Assembly: GCF_002312805.1 (NCBI RefSeq)
Contig: NZ_NMUA01000009.1
Span: 102,800 to 166,799 of the forward strand
Reading direction: 5' to 3'
Source: Sphingobium sp. D43FB
Lineage (GTDB): Bacteria > Pseudomonadota > Alphaproteobacteria > Sphingomonadales > Sphingomonadaceae
DNA: 64,000 nucleotides
The notes under the pieces are model-generated. The model was not told the DNA's origin and searched no databases. It saw only the letters and a program-made list of their open reading frames with translations. The position numbers and the translations under genes are program-made. Shown here piece by piece: positions 21,148 through 30,277 of this stretch. Each line of letters begins with the position of its first letter. Position 1 is the stretch's first letter.

Positions 21148-21277
21148 CCTCTCCCGCTTTCGCGGGAGAGGCTACGGAGACTTGATCGCGAAGCGATCTA
21201 GGCGAAGTCGGTGAGGTCTTATCCTTGCAATCAAGAAAGACCCTCACCCATCCCTCTCCCGCGAAGACGGGAGAGGG
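21148..21277. repeat. Compound palindromic repeat between hslV and hslU
   Basis: Two hairpins with the same arm sequence, cctctcccgc/gcgggagagg at 21148-21171 and ccctctcccg/cgggagaggg at 21252-21277, bracket a gatcgc-gaa-gcgatc hairpin and ggtgagg...ccctcacc arms. Such compound elements are common intergenic repeats in sphingomonads. It splits hslV from hslU within the operon and could form a structured mRNA region. Confidence 0.8.
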
Positions 21278-21287
21278 TTGGGAAATG

Positions 21288-21854
21288 TCAGGCGGCGCTA
21301 TCCAGCGTCTCGATGGTCAGTTGATCATTGGTATAGACGCAAATGTCCGCCGCCACGCCCATGGCCTTGCGCGCCAAGGCTTCGGCATCCGCCTCATAAT
21401 CCATCAGCGCCCGCGCCGCGGCCAAAGCGAAATTGCCGCCCGATCCAATCGCCGCAACCCCGTTCAGCGGCTCCAGCACGTCGCCATTGCCGGTCAGGAT
21501 CAGCGTCACATCCTTATCCGCGACGATCATCATCGCTTCCAGATTGCGCAGATATTTGTCGGTGCGCCAGTCCTTGGCCAGTTCGACGGCCGAGCGCATC
21601 AGTTGCCCATTGTGCCGCTCCAGCTTGGCCTCCAGCCGCTCGAACAAGGTGAAGGCGTCCGCCGTCGCGCCGGCAAAGCCGCCAATGACGGAGCCGTCAT
21701 GCAGGCGGCGCACCTTGCGCGCATTGGGCTTCATGACGGTCTGGCCCATCGACACCTGGCCATCGCCAGCGACGACGACTTTGCCATTTTTGCGGACGGA
21801 CATGATGGTGGTGCCATGCCAGACCGGCATGGCGCTGCGATGTTGGTCGTTCAT
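21288..21854 (-). CDS. hslV: ATP-dependent protease peptidase subunit HslV (ClpQ)
   Basis: Proteasome-beta-like threonine peptidase, 188 residues as precursor. The catalytic Thr follows a short propeptide in [43 protein letters not shown] and the C-terminal [10 protein letters not shown] are typical. The start at 21854 ([16 protein letters not shown]) fits family length; a longer in-frame extension upstream has no family support. It precedes hslU on the same strand as in most proteobacteria. Confidence 0.96.
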   Translation of the reverse strand: MNDQHRSAMPVWHGTTIMSVRKNGKVVVAGDGQVSMGQTVMKPNARKVRRLHDGSVIGGFAGATADAFTLFERLEAKLERHNGQLMRSAVELAKDWRTDKYLRNLEAMMIVADKDVTLILTGNGDVLEPLNGVAAIGSGGNFALAAARALMDYEADAEALARKAMGVAADICVYTNDQLTIETLDSAA

Positions 21855-22026
21855 GGGCGGCATATGGGAGGGGAGTGCGTCCGGTGCAAGCGGGTGCCTG
21901 CGCCACGTCGAGCCGTGGCATTCGCAAGACAATATTATGACAAATAGTGTCGGAACCAATGTCGGTTAATTGACATTGTGCAGCGCAGCATCAACTATCG
22001 ACGCCTAACAAGAAGGTAGGACTCGC

Positions 22027-22215
22027 ATGTCTCTCAAGGCCATGGCCCAGGAAAAAGTCGAGCGCGCGGGCATTTCCAACTATAGCTTTGACCGCGATAC
22101 GCTGGTCATGTGCGGTGTCCGCTATACGCTCGAAGCCTGCACCTGCGGCGAGCCGGACTGCGACGGCGTGCGCCTGCGCAAGGCCATGCCCATGATTGCG
22201 CGTATCCTGCAATAA
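22027..22215 (+). CDS. Small conserved hypothetical protein
   Basis: 62-residue ORF with an AAGAAGG ribosome site about 9 bases before the ATG. It contains CTCGEPDCDGV, a cysteine cluster, and a basic C-terminus RLRKAMPMIARILQ. I recall similar short proteins in sphingomonads but no function. It is divergent from hslV. Confidence 0.7.
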   Translation: MSLKAMAQEKVERAGISNYSFDRDTLVMCGVRYTLEACTCGEPDCDGVRLRKAMPMIARILQ

Positions 22216-22243
22216 GCTATAGGGAACGCTGTCGTCGGCCGTT

Positions 22244-22372
22244 TTACCGGATGGCGTCTTTACCCGCGGTGCCGACCGACTCGATGTCGCGCCCGACGCC
22301 TTGCACCGTGTTGCAGGCCGATAGGGCCAGCAGCAGTCCGCTGATCATCAGGCAAAATGCGGGGCGCATCAT
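22244..22372 (-). CDS. Entericidin A/B-like lipoprotein
   Basis: 42-residue lipoprotein. The N-terminus CLMISGLLLALSAC is a lipobox signal (LSAC), followed by NTVQGVGRDIESVGTAGKDA, which matches the entericidin EcnA/EcnB pattern NTxxGxGxDIxxxG. Entericidins are small outer-envelope antidote/toxin lipoproteins in enterobacteria; in alphaproteobacteria the role is unclear. A GGAG lies 8 bases before the ATG at 22372, whereas the longer reading of this frame crosses the tRNA gene and is not used. Confidence 0.85.
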   Translation of the reverse strand: MMRPAFCLMISGLLLALSACNTVQGVGRDIESVGTAGKDAIR

Positions 22373-22509
22373 CTCATCACTCCAATTGCGTTGTCGCGAT
22401 CCTCTATAGCCGAATGGCGATGGCGGGAAGAGCGATTCCGCGCGCTCCATTCCGGCCCCCGCTTGACAGGACCAGCCGGCAATGCCAATGGCCGCTTCCT
22501 CCTTATAGG

Positions 22510-22584
22510 GGGCGCGTAGCTCAGTGGTAGAGCACACCCTTCACACGGGTGGGGTCGCAGGTTCAATCCCTGCCGCGCCCACCA
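22510..22584 (+). tRNA. tRNA-Val (anticodon CAC)
   Basis: 75 bases with encoded CCA. Acceptor arms gggcgcg/cgcgccc pair fully; D-arm gctcagtggtagagc; anticodon stem caccc/gggtg encloses the loop ttcacac, giving CAC; T-arm gcagg-ttcaatc-cctgc. Followed after about 110 bases by the S9 peptidase gene. Confidence 0.97.
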
Positions 22585-22699
22585 TGGCTTATCCGCCACG
22601 ACAGGACAGATTATTTCCCGGCATTGATCTTTTGATACGCGGCTTTAATCCTGCGGTCCTGATCCGGCGCGTGCGCGCGTCGAGCCCGAAAGGATGTCG

Positions 22700-24913
22700 A
22701 TGCCCTCTTCTTTGAAAGCCAGCGCGGCGCTTGGCGCTTTGTTGGTGAGTTCCGCTGTTGCCGTGCAGGCGCAGGAAAAGCTGACGCTGGAACGTGTGTT
22801 CGCCAGCCCCGATCTGGCCGGGCCACAACCGCGCGCGCTGACATTGTCGCCCGATGGGACGCTGGTCACCTTGCTCAAGCCCCGCGCGGATGAAAAGGAG
22901 CGGCTCGATCTGTGGGCGATCGACACCGCCACGGGCGCGGAACGGATGCTGGTCGATTCGAAAAAGACCGGAAGCGGCGCGGCGCTAAGCGAAGCGGAAA
23001 AGATGCAGCGCGAGCGGGATCGCAGCGTCGCGGGCAGCACCGGCATCACCAGCTATGACTGGTCGTCCGATGGCAAGACCATCCTCGTGCCGGTGGATGG
23101 CGACCTCTATCTCGCCGCGCTGGATGGCAAGGTCACGCGACTGACCGACACACCCGATGGCGAATTGAACGGCGTGGTCAGTCCCAAGGGCCGCTTCGTG
23201 TCCTTCGTGCGCGGCGGCAACCTGTTCGTGCAGCCGATCGGTGGCGCGGAACGGCAGATAACGCAGGGCGCGAGCGAAACGGTGAACTGGGGCGTGGCGG
23301 AGTTCGTCGCACAGGAGGAAATGGACCGGCGCACGGGCTATTGGTGGTCGCCCGATGAGGCGATGATCGCTGTGGCGCGGGTCGATGAAGCCCCGGTCGG
23401 CATCGTCACCCGCACCGCGATCGGCGGGGAGGGGACCAAGGTCTATCAACAACGCTATCCGGCGGCAGGCACGTCCAACGCGCTGGTCGATCTTTATGTG
23501 ATGAAACCGGATGGATCGGCCCAGGTGAAGGTCGATCTCGGCCCGGATTCGGACATTTATCTGGCACGGGTCAACTGGTCGAAGGATGGTCGGACCCTCT
23601 ATGTCCAGCGCGAAAGCCGCGATCAGAAGCGGCTCGACCTGTTGGCGGTTGATCCCGTGACGGGCAAGGGCCGGGTGATCCTTACCGAAACGGCGAAAAG
23701 CTGGGTGAACCTCTCCAACAATTTCCGGCCGCTCGCCGACGGGAGTTTCCTGTGGTGGTCGGAAAAGACCGGCCATGGGCATCTCTATCATGTGCGTGGC
23801 GGCAAATGGACGGCGCTGACCAGCGGCAAGTGGGACGTGCGCGACGTGGTGGGCGTCGATGAGGGCAAAGCCCTCGTCTACTTCACCGGCAACCGCGAAA
23901 CGCCGCTGGAGCAGCAACTCTATGTCGTACCGCTGATGAAGACCGGGGCGGCGCGGGCGTTGACGCGCAGTGGCTGGTGGAATGATGCGGTGATGGACAG
24001 CAAGGCCAGCCGGATCGTCGTCAGCCGCCAGAATAGCGACCAGCCAAAGCAGGTCTATCTGGCCGATAGCAGCGGCAAGCAGTTGCAATGGCTGTCGGAA
24101 AATGCGCTGACGGGCAGCCACCCCTATGCGCCCTATGTGGCCAGCCATGTGAAGACGAGATTTGGCACGGTGAAGGCGGTCGACGGCACGACGCTCTATA
24201 CCAAGATCATGACCCCGCCGATCGAGCCGGGGAAACGCTATCCGGTGTTCATGATCCATTATGGCGGTCCCGGCGGCGGACGGCAGGTAACCAATAGTTG
24301 GAGCGGTGCGCTCAACCAATATCTGGTCGACCGAGGCTGGATCGTCTTTGCGATCGACAATCGCGGGACACCCGATCGCGGCAAGGCGTTCGAAGATCAT
24401 CTGTATCGTGCGATGGGCACGGTAGAGGTCGAGGATCAGTTGACCGGCGTCGAATGGCTCAAGGCCCAGCCCTTCGTCGATCCACAGCGGATCGCAACAT
24501 ATGGCTGGTCCTATGGCGGCTATATGTCGCTGAAGCTGCTGGAGAAGGCGCCGGGCGTGTTCGCTGCGGCGATCGCTGGCGCGCCGGTAACGAAATGGGA
24601 ACTGTACGACACCCATTATACCGAACGCTATCTGGGCCAGCCGCAGGACACACCCAGCGCTTATCCCGCGTCGGGCGCAGTCGAGGAGGCCGTGAAGATC
24701 GTCGACCCGCTATTGCTGATCCACGGCATGTCTGACGACAATGTCGTGTTCGATAATGCCACCGCGCTGATGGCGAAGATGCAGGGCGCGGCAGTGCCGT
24801 TCGAGATGATGGCCTATCCCGGCCAGACCCATCGCGTCGGTGGGCCGGGCGTCAGCGTGCATCTGTGGCGCACGATCGAGGATTTCCTGGCCCGTCGCGG
24901 GATCGCACCCTGA
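22700..24913 (+). CDS. S9 family peptidase (dipeptidyl-peptidase IV type)
   Basis: About 737-residue exported serine peptidase removing dipeptides from proline-containing peptides. Signal peptide near the start (ALGALLVSSAVAVQAQ), N-terminal beta-propeller (about residues 40-480, with YDWSSDGKTILVP and MDRRTGYWWSPDEAMIA, the latter with the EE-type glutamates near the active site), then the alpha/beta-hydrolase domain with nucleophile YGWSYGGYM (Ser about 604), Asp in GMSDDNVVF and His in GQTHRVGG. ATG at 22700 has AAAGGA 5 bases before it; ATG at 22694 is possible. The next gene starts 3 bases after the stop. Confidence 0.93.
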   Translation: MPSSLKASAALGALLVSSAVAVQAQEKLTLERVFASPDLAGPQPRALTLSPDGTLVTLLKPRADEKERLDLWAIDTATGAERMLVDSKKTGSGAALSEAEKMQRERDRSVAGSTGITSYDWSSDGKTILVPVDGDLYLAALDGKVTRLTDTPDGELNGVVSPKGRFVSFVRGGNLFVQPIGGAERQITQGASETVNWGVAEFVAQEEMDRRTGYWWSPDEAMIAVARVDEAPVGIVTRTAIGGEGTKVYQQRYPAAGTSNALVDLYVMKPDGSAQVKVDLGPDSDIYLARVNWSKDGRTLYVQRESRDQKRLDLLAVDPVTGKGRVILTETAKSWVNLSNNFRPLADGSFLWWSEKTGHGHLYHVRGGKWTALTSGKWDVRDVVGVDEGKALVYFTGNRETPLEQQLYVVPLMKTGAARALTRSGWWNDAVMDSKASRIVVSRQNSDQPKQVYLADSSGKQLQWLSENALTGSHPYAPYVASHVKTRFGTVKAVDGTTLYTKIMTPPIEPGKRYPVFMIHYGGPGGGRQVTNSWSGALNQYLVDRGWIVFAIDNRGTPDRGKAFEDHLYRAMGTVEVEDQLTGVEWLKAQPFVDPQRIATYGWSYGGYMSLKLLEKAPGVFAAAIAGAPVTKWELYDTHYTERYLGQPQDTPSAYPASGAVEEAVKIVDPLLLIHGMSDDNVVFDNATALMAKMQGAAVPFEMMAYPGQTHRVGGPGVSVHLWRTIEDFLARRGIAP

Positions 24914-24915
24914 CC

Positions 24916-26748
24916 ATGACAGGCGTTTTGCAGGTCGAGGACGTAAAGCGCCTACAGCACGCCTTCAATGCGCTGCAGGCAGGGCAGGCTGTCACTGCCG
25001 AGCGGATGCTGCGGGCGATGGCCGCGCCGGTGCGTAATCATCCTGACGCGCTCTATATCTTTGCGTCTGCACGCCGTGCCCAGGGTGACATGGCAGGCGC
25101 GCGAATGGCATTCGAAGCTGCGCTGAAAGGCGGGGCTACCAACCCGCAGCTTTGGAACGCCTATGGCAATCATTTGCATGATATGGGCGACGGGGCTGCA
25201 GCCATAGCCGCGCTTCAACGGGCAGTGGCCGTGCAACCCCGTTATGCGGAGGGCTGGATCAACCTGGCGATCGTCGCGACCGATCAGATGCAATTCGGCA
25301 TCGCCGAAGAGGCGCTGGACCAAGCTGCACGAATTGCGCCGCAGGATGATCGCATCCTGCACGTGCAAGGGGCGATGGCGCAGGCTCAGGGTCGACCCGA
25401 GGCGGCGGCGGCGGCGTATCGCGCCCTACTCGTAAGAAAGCCATCGGATCTTCGCGCATGCTATAATCTCGCAACGGCACTCCGGGCGTCCGACGATCGC
25501 GCCAGCGCGCTGGAGGCGATCGAGCGCGCCATCGATGGCGGGTTGGACATCGCGCCAGCGCTTACGCTTCGTGCGCATATCCTCGCGGAAATGGGGCGTT
25601 TCGATGATGCGGTAGCGCAATATCAAGCGGCGTTGCGTCGTTATCCCGATCATGTCGATGCCCAGGACACATTGGCCAGGCTATTGCCGCAGATCGGGCG
25701 CGAGGCCGAAGCGTTTGACGCTTTCGATTTAGCAATCGAACAGCAGCCACGCCATATCCAACTGCTATTGGCAGGCATCCGCGTCGCCATGGATATTCGC
25801 GATCATGACCGGGCATTGGGGCTGATCGACCGCGCGCAGCCCATGCTGGATGATCCCGATCAGCTAAGCGTGGTCCGCATCCGGGCGTTGGGGCTGGCTG
25901 GACGGCATGGGGACGCAATCGACTTGGCCCGAACCCTTGCTGCTGCCGATCCCGCCCGCGCCGGTTTGCAAGCCAATCTCGCCCAGTTGCTCTTGGCGCA
26001 GGGTGACCCCGACGAGGCGCTCAGTCATGCGCTGCTTGCCACCCGACATGCGCCATTGGACCAGACGGGGTGGGCACTGTTGACAGTCATATGGCGCCTG
26101 CTTGAAGATGAACGCGAGCATTGGCTGGCGGGCTATGACCATTATGTTCGTGACCTTGACATTGGCACGCCGGATGGCTGGAGCAACCAATCGGCCTTTC
26201 TTGTAGACCTACGCGAATCGCTTGAACGCTTGCATGTGACCACCGCCCACCCGGCCGACCAGACATTGCGCGGCGGCACGCAGACCCGCGGTGATCTGTT
26301 TGATCGACGCAGATGTCCCGTGATCATGGCGCTCAAGCGACAGTTACACCGTTGCACGCAATCTGCGCTGGCGGACTTGCCCAATCAACCGCGTCATCCG
26401 TTGCTGGATCGACGGACCGGCGACATTCAATTTTCCGGCTCATGGTCGGTGCGTCTGCGCGAAAATGGTCGGCATGTGCCCCATATCCATCCTCAGGGCT
26501 GGATCAGTTCAGCCTTTTATGTGGCGCTACCCAATGATGTTCCGGCGGAAGATCGGTCGGGTGAAGGCACCATTTTGTTTGGCGTGCCCGATGATGCCCT
26601 CAACCTGACCGCGCTACCGCCTCGACGGGTGATACAGCCGCAAGCCGGTCGGCTGGTACTGTTTCCCTCTTATCTATGGCACGGCACTGCACCCTTTTCG
26701 GGATCGCAATCGCGGCTCACTATCGCCTTCGATGCGCTGCCAGCCTAA
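24916..26748 (+). CDS. TPR protein with C-terminal 2-oxoglutarate/Fe(II) oxygenase domain
   Basis: 610-residue protein. Residues about 5-400 are TPR repeats (LWNAYGNHLHDMGDGAAAIAALQRA, AEGWINLAIVATDQ and others). The last about 180 residues look like a 2OG-Fe(II) oxygenase fold: SGSWSVRLRENGRHVPHIHPQGWISSAFYVALP carries the candidate His-x-His metal site, and GRLVLFPSYLWHGTAPF the distal His, with an Arg (SQSRLTIAF) for 2-oxoglutarate. The architecture resembles TPR-linked prolyl hydroxylase-like proteins. It starts 3 bases after the S9 peptidase, so the two are probably co-expressed. The hydroxylation target is unknown; the domain call is by motif only. Confidence 0.8.
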   Translation: MTGVLQVEDVKRLQHAFNALQAGQAVTAERMLRAMAAPVRNHPDALYIFASARRAQGDMAGARMAFEAALKGGATNPQLWNAYGNHLHDMGDGAAAIAALQRAVAVQPRYAEGWINLAIVATDQMQFGIAEEALDQAARIAPQDDRILHVQGAMAQAQGRPEAAAAAYRALLVRKPSDLRACYNLATALRASDDRASALEAIERAIDGGLDIAPALTLRAHILAEMGRFDDAVAQYQAALRRYPDHVDAQDTLARLLPQIGREAEAFDAFDLAIEQQPRHIQLLLAGIRVAMDIRDHDRALGLIDRAQPMLDDPDQLSVVRIRALGLAGRHGDAIDLARTLAAADPARAGLQANLAQLLLAQGDPDEALSHALLATRHAPLDQTGWALLTVIWRLLEDEREHWLAGYDHYVRDLDIGTPDGWSNQSAFLVDLRESLERLHVTTAHPADQTLRGGTQTRGDLFDRRRCPVIMALKRQLHRCTQSALADLPNQPRHPLLDRRTGDIQFSGSWSVRLRENGRHVPHIHPQGWISSAFYVALPNDVPAEDRSGEGTILFGVPDDALNLTALPPRRVIQPQAGRLVLFPSYLWHGTAPFSGSQSRLTIAFDALPA

Positions 26749-26754
26749 CATCAG

Positions 26755-27465
26755 TTATCGCCAGGCGTGGAAGATCGCCCGGCGGTAACGGTCCTTGCGG
26801 CGCAGCGGCATGGCCCATTTGCGCCAGCCCTGATTGTCGAGCGCTTCGGGCAAAACCTGAAAACGACTATAGCCAAAGCGGCGGCACATTTCCTGTAATG
26901 CCAAGATGTTGGGCGCCCAGAAATTGGTGGGGTCGCCATCCAGCTCCAGTTCGGTGAACAGGCGCATCGCTGGCACCGGCTCGTGGCGCAGCGCCGTCAC
27001 CGTTTCAATCACCAGATGATCGCGGCTCATCGCGGCCGCGGCTTCGAGCGTGCGATAGGGGTCTGGCACATGGTAGAGGACGCCCAGCAGCAGCACCATG
27101 TCGAATTGGCCGAGTTCGTCGGCCTTATGGTCGGCTACGTCGAGGTCCAGAGAGCGTATTTTGGATTCGAACTGGGCATGGGCATGGTCGAAACCGCGCT
27201 TGTCGCCCCAACCCTGGCCCGACCAACAGAAATGGTCAGTCGCCAAGATATCGGCCGCGCCGCGTTGCTCCGCCTGGAACGAGAAGAAACCATCCCAGGC
27301 ACCGATGTCGAGCACGCGCTTGCCCGCAAGCGGCGCAATGAAGATCTGGTCGGCTTCTTCCTGCAGCGAGGCCAGCGGCTTGATGCCATCGGCGCGGCTG
27401 CCGTCGGGGAATGCGAAGCTGTGAAACCAGCGGTCGGGCAGGGGTGGCAGCAGCGCTGACTGCAT
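26755..27465 (-). CDS. SAM-dependent methyltransferase (DUF1698/CmoB-like)
   Basis: 236-residue class I methyltransferase. Motif I is VLDIGAWDGFFSFQAEQRGA, motif post-I is LATDHFCW, and the later FDMVLLLGVLYHVPDPYRTLEAA is typical of DUF1698 proteins related to the tRNA wobble-uridine carboxymethyltransferase CmoB. It is shorter than CmoB (about 320 residues) and lacks its N-terminal part, so the substrate is open; small-molecule or glycan methylation is possible. It runs convergent to the TPR-oxygenase gene with only 6 bases between. Confidence 0.8.
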   Translation of the reverse strand: MQSALLPPLPDRWFHSFAFPDGSRADGIKPLASLQEEADQIFIAPLAGKRVLDIGAWDGFFSFQAEQRGAADILATDHFCWSGQGWGDKRGFDHAHAQFESKIRSLDLDVADHKADELGQFDMVLLLGVLYHVPDPYRTLEAAAAMSRDHLVIETVTALRHEPVPAMRLFTELELDGDPTNFWAPNILALQEMCRRFGYSRFQVLPEALDNQGWRKWAMPLRRKDRYRRAIFHAWR

Positions 27466-27630
27466 CGATTACAATCCGTTTTTCAAAGAGGATGAAGGGC
27501 GGCACAGAGGTGCGACGCACTGGATATTGCGCCCGCTATCGAGTGGACAAGCCCTTCTTTCTGGACAAAAGGCCCAGTATCGCTATGGCGCGCACTCCGC
27601 AAGATTTGCTTTGGAGTGGAGAGTTTAGTC

Positions 27631-28656
27631 ATGGGTTACAGGGTCGTCGTCGTAGGAGCCACCGGGAATGTGGGCCGCGAAATGCTGACCATTCTCGCCG
27701 AGCGCGAGTTCCCGATTGACGAGATCGCGGCCGTCGCTTCCTCGCGTTCGCAGGGGCTGACCGTTGATTTCGGTGATAGTGGCAAGACCATTAAATGCCA
27801 GAGCATCGAGCATTTCGACTTCACCGGATGGGACATCGCCCTGTTCGCGGTGGGCAGCGGCCCGACGGCGCAATATGCGCCCAAGGCAGCGGCTGCCGGT
27901 TGCGTCGTGATCGACAATAGCTCGCTCTATCGCATGGACCCGGACGTTCCCTTGATCGTGCCGGAAGTGAACCCCGATGCGATCGATGGCTATAAGAAGA
28001 AGAACATCATCGCCAACCCCAACTGCTCGACCGCACAGATGGTCGTGGCGTTGAAGCCGCTGCATGACGCCGCCAAGATCAAGCGCGTCGTCGTCGCGAC
28101 TTACCAGTCGGTGTCGGGCGCTGGCAAGGCGGGCATGGACGAACTGTTCGAGCAGAGCCGCAACATCTTCGTCGGCGATCCGGCCGAGCCCAAGAAGTTC
28201 ACCAAGCAGATCGCCTTCAACGTGATTCCGCATATTGACGTCTTCCTGGACGATGGTTCGACCAAGGAAGAATGGAAGATGGTCGCGGAAACGAAGAAGA
28301 TCCTCGATCCCAAGATCAAGCTGACCGCAACTTGCGTGCGCGTTCCCGTGTTCGTTGGCCATAGCGAAGCGATCAACATCGAGTTCGAGAATGAAATCTC
28401 GGCCAAGGAAGCACAGGACATATTGCGTGAAGCGCCCGGTATTATGCTGGTCGATAAGCGCGAAGACGGCGGCTATATCACGCCGGTCGAATGCGTCGGC
28501 GATTTCGCGACCTTCATCAGCCGCGTGCGCGAGGATTCGACCGTCGAAAATGGTATCAACTTGTGGTGCGTCAGCGACAATCTGCGCAAGGGCGCGGCGC
28601 TGAACGCGGTGCAGATCGCTGAATTGCTGGGCCGTCGCCACCTTAAGAAGGGCTGA
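27631..28656 (+). CDS. asd: Aspartate-semialdehyde dehydrogenase
   Basis: 341-residue enzyme that reduces aspartyl phosphate to aspartate semialdehyde, the branch point to lysine, diaminopimelate, threonine and methionine. NADP motif VVGATGNVGREML, catalytic Cys132 in NPNCSTAQM, active-site His in VFVGHSEAI, and substrate segment YQSVSGAGKAGMDEL are present. ATG at 27631 has GGAGAG 8 bases before it and fits the family N-terminus; an upstream ATG at 27616 is less likely. Confidence 0.97.
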   Translation: MGYRVVVVGATGNVGREMLTILAEREFPIDEIAAVASSRSQGLTVDFGDSGKTIKCQSIEHFDFTGWDIALFAVGSGPTAQYAPKAAAAGCVVIDNSSLYRMDPDVPLIVPEVNPDAIDGYKKKNIIANPNCSTAQMVVALKPLHDAAKIKRVVVATYQSVSGAGKAGMDELFEQSRNIFVGDPAEPKKFTKQIAFNVIPHIDVFLDDGSTKEEWKMVAETKKILDPKIKLTATCVRVPVFVGHSEAINIEFENEISAKEAQDILREAPGIMLVDKREDGGYITPVECVGDFATFISRVREDSTVENGINLWCVSDNLRKGAALNAVQIAELLGRRHLKKG

Positions 28657-28668
28657 TAGCTCGACCTT

Positions 28669-28701
28669 GCCGCTATGCTATCATGGTGATAGCATAGCGG
28701 C
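28669..28701. promoter_or_regulatory. Perfect 33-base palindrome, probable toxin-antitoxin operator
   Basis: Arms gccgctatgctatca and tgatagcatagcggc (15 bases each) are exact inverted repeats around tgg. The palindrome ends one base before the antitoxin ATG at 28702 and leaves no ribosome site, so it probably binds the ribbon-helix-helix antitoxin for autoregulation and overlaps the promoter or transcript start. It has no T-run, so a terminator role for asd is less likely. Confidence 0.75.
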
Positions 28702-28944
28702 ATGGGCCAAGTTCTTATCCGCAACCTCGATGAACAAGTCATCGCTGCCTATCGTGAACTGGCGGTACGCAATCAACGTTCGTTGGAAGCTGAGTTGCGC
28801 GATGCGTTGACGCGCGGTCGGCCGATGACCGGTGATCGCCTGAACAGCATGTTGACCCGTCTTGAAGATATACGCGCGATGACGCCTAAGAATGTAAGGC
28901 AGACACCGCCTGAAGAACTGCTGCGAGAAGATCACGCCGACTGA
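28702..28944 (+). CDS. FitA/VapB-like ribbon-helix-helix antitoxin
   Basis: 80-residue antitoxin. The N-terminal QVLIRNLDEQVIAAYRELAVRNQRS is an Arc/MetJ-type ribbon-helix-helix as in FitA, where the beta strand binds DNA and the C-terminal part (residues about 45-80) wraps the toxin. The stop codon overlaps the toxin start (TGATG). The start lies directly behind a perfect palindrome, which should be its own operator. Confidence 0.9.
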   Translation: MGQVLIRNLDEQVIAAYRELAVRNQRSLEAELRDALTRGRPMTGDRLNSMLTRLEDIRAMTPKNVRQTPPEELLREDHAD

Positions 28945-29381
28945 TGCTCATCGTTGACACGAGCGTTGCTGCCCGTTGGGTCATTGGCAGCGATGATCCT
29001 GTTTTGTCGGATGAAGTCAGTATTGCTCTTACTCTTTTGCCGCGTCGACTGGTTGCGCCCGACTTGCTGATGGCCGAGTTCGCCAACGTCATGTGGAAGA
29101 AGGTGCGAGCGCAGGAAATCGGTCCCGCTCAGGCCAGGGAGGCGGTGGCAGTGCTGCCCGACATCGTCGAACTGATCCCGACTGCGGGCCTGGCCGATCG
29201 CGCCATGGACATAAGCCTGCAACTGGACCACCCGGCCTATGATTGCTTTTTCCTGGCCGCGGCGCAAATGCTGGAAACCATCGTCATTTCGGCCGACAGA
29301 AAGCTGGTTCGCCGTTGCGCTGATACGGCATTTTCGGGCCTGATTGCGGGCCTGACGGATCGTCCGTCCTGGCAGGCGTAG
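28944..29381 (+). CDS. PIN-domain toxin (FitB/VapC-like ribonuclease)
   Basis: 145-residue toxin predicted to cleave RNA using Mg2+. The PIN acidic residues are visible: Asp5 in LIVDTSVAARW, Glu in LMAEFANVMWKK, and Asp in HPAYDCFFLAAAQ and ISADRKLVRR. It is translationally coupled to the antitoxin by a one-base overlap. VapC toxins usually cleave initiator tRNA or rRNA; the target here is unknown. Confidence 0.92.
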   Translation: MLIVDTSVAARWVIGSDDPVLSDEVSIALTLLPRRLVAPDLLMAEFANVMWKKVRAQEIGPAQAREAVAVLPDIVELIPTAGLADRAMDISLQLDHPAYDCFFLAAAQMLETIVISADRKLVRRCADTAFSGLIAGLTDRPSWQA

Positions 29382-29462
29382 CGAGGCCTGGTCTTGATCG
29401 CACTCTTGCGCCGCGCCGACTGACGCCATATCGGCAACCCGCCCCAGCCAAAGGACAGTGCC

Positions 29463-30224
29463 ATGACCGACCTCCCCATCGAACGCCATGATGTAAAGGG
29501 CTTCGACGGCTTGCCGATCGCGGTGCATGTCGTTGGTGAAGGGCGGGATCTGGTGCTGATCCACGGCTATTTCTCCAACGCCTACACAAATTGGATCCGC
29601 TATGGCCATGCCGCCAAGCTGGTAGCGGCGGGCTTTCGCCTGATCATGCCGGACCTGCGTGGGCATGGCGAAAGCGGCAAGCCGCATGATCCCGCCGCCT
29701 ATCCGGCCGATGCGCTGACCGATGATGGTCTGGCGCTGATCGAACAGATGGGCCTGACCGACTATGATCTTGGCGGCTATTCGCTGGGTGCGCGGACGAC
29801 GGTGCGGATGCTGGCACGCGGCGCGACGCCGCGCCGGGTGATCCTGGCGGGGATGGGACTGCGCGGACTGGTGCAATCGCTCGACAATGGCGGCTATTAT
29901 CAGAATGTGCTGACCAATCTCGGCACGTTCGAACGCGGCACGTCGCAATGGATGACCGAAGCCTTCCTCAAGACCACCAAGGGCGATCCGGTCGCGCTGC
30001 TCCATATCCTCAACACATTCGTCGATACGCCGGAGACCACTATCGCCGGGATCATGCAACCGACCAAGGTCATTTGCGGGGCAGACGACCAGGATAATGG
30101 CGTGGCGCAGGAACTGGCCGATATTCTGCCCCATGGCAGCTATGCCGAGATTCCCGGCAACCATATGAATGCCGTCACCCGCAAGGAGATGGGGCAGGCG
30201 ATGGTCGATTTTCTCACTGCTTGA
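29463..30224 (+). CDS. Alpha/beta hydrolase
   Basis: 253-residue cytosolic hydrolase. The oxyanion region is LVLIHGYFSNAYTNW, the nucleophile elbow GGYSLGARTT (Ser), a likely acid in VICGADDQDN and His in IPGNHMNAV. No signal peptide. AAAGGA lies about 6 bases before the ATG. Ester, lactone or haloalkane substrates are all possible; nothing in the context decides it. Confidence 0.88.
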   Translation: MTDLPIERHDVKGFDGLPIAVHVVGEGRDLVLIHGYFSNAYTNWIRYGHAAKLVAAGFRLIMPDLRGHGESGKPHDPAAYPADALTDDGLALIEQMGLTDYDLGGYSLGARTTVRMLARGATPRRVILAGMGLRGLVQSLDNGGYYQNVLTNLGTFERGTSQWMTEAFLKTTKGDPVALLHILNTFVDTPETTIAGIMQPTKVICGADDQDNGVAQELADILPHGSYAEIPGNHMNAVTRKEMGQAMVDFLTA

Positions 30225-30277
30225 CGGGATCGCACCGTCAGGCCACTTTCCCCTCATACGCCTATGAGAGGACTCCC

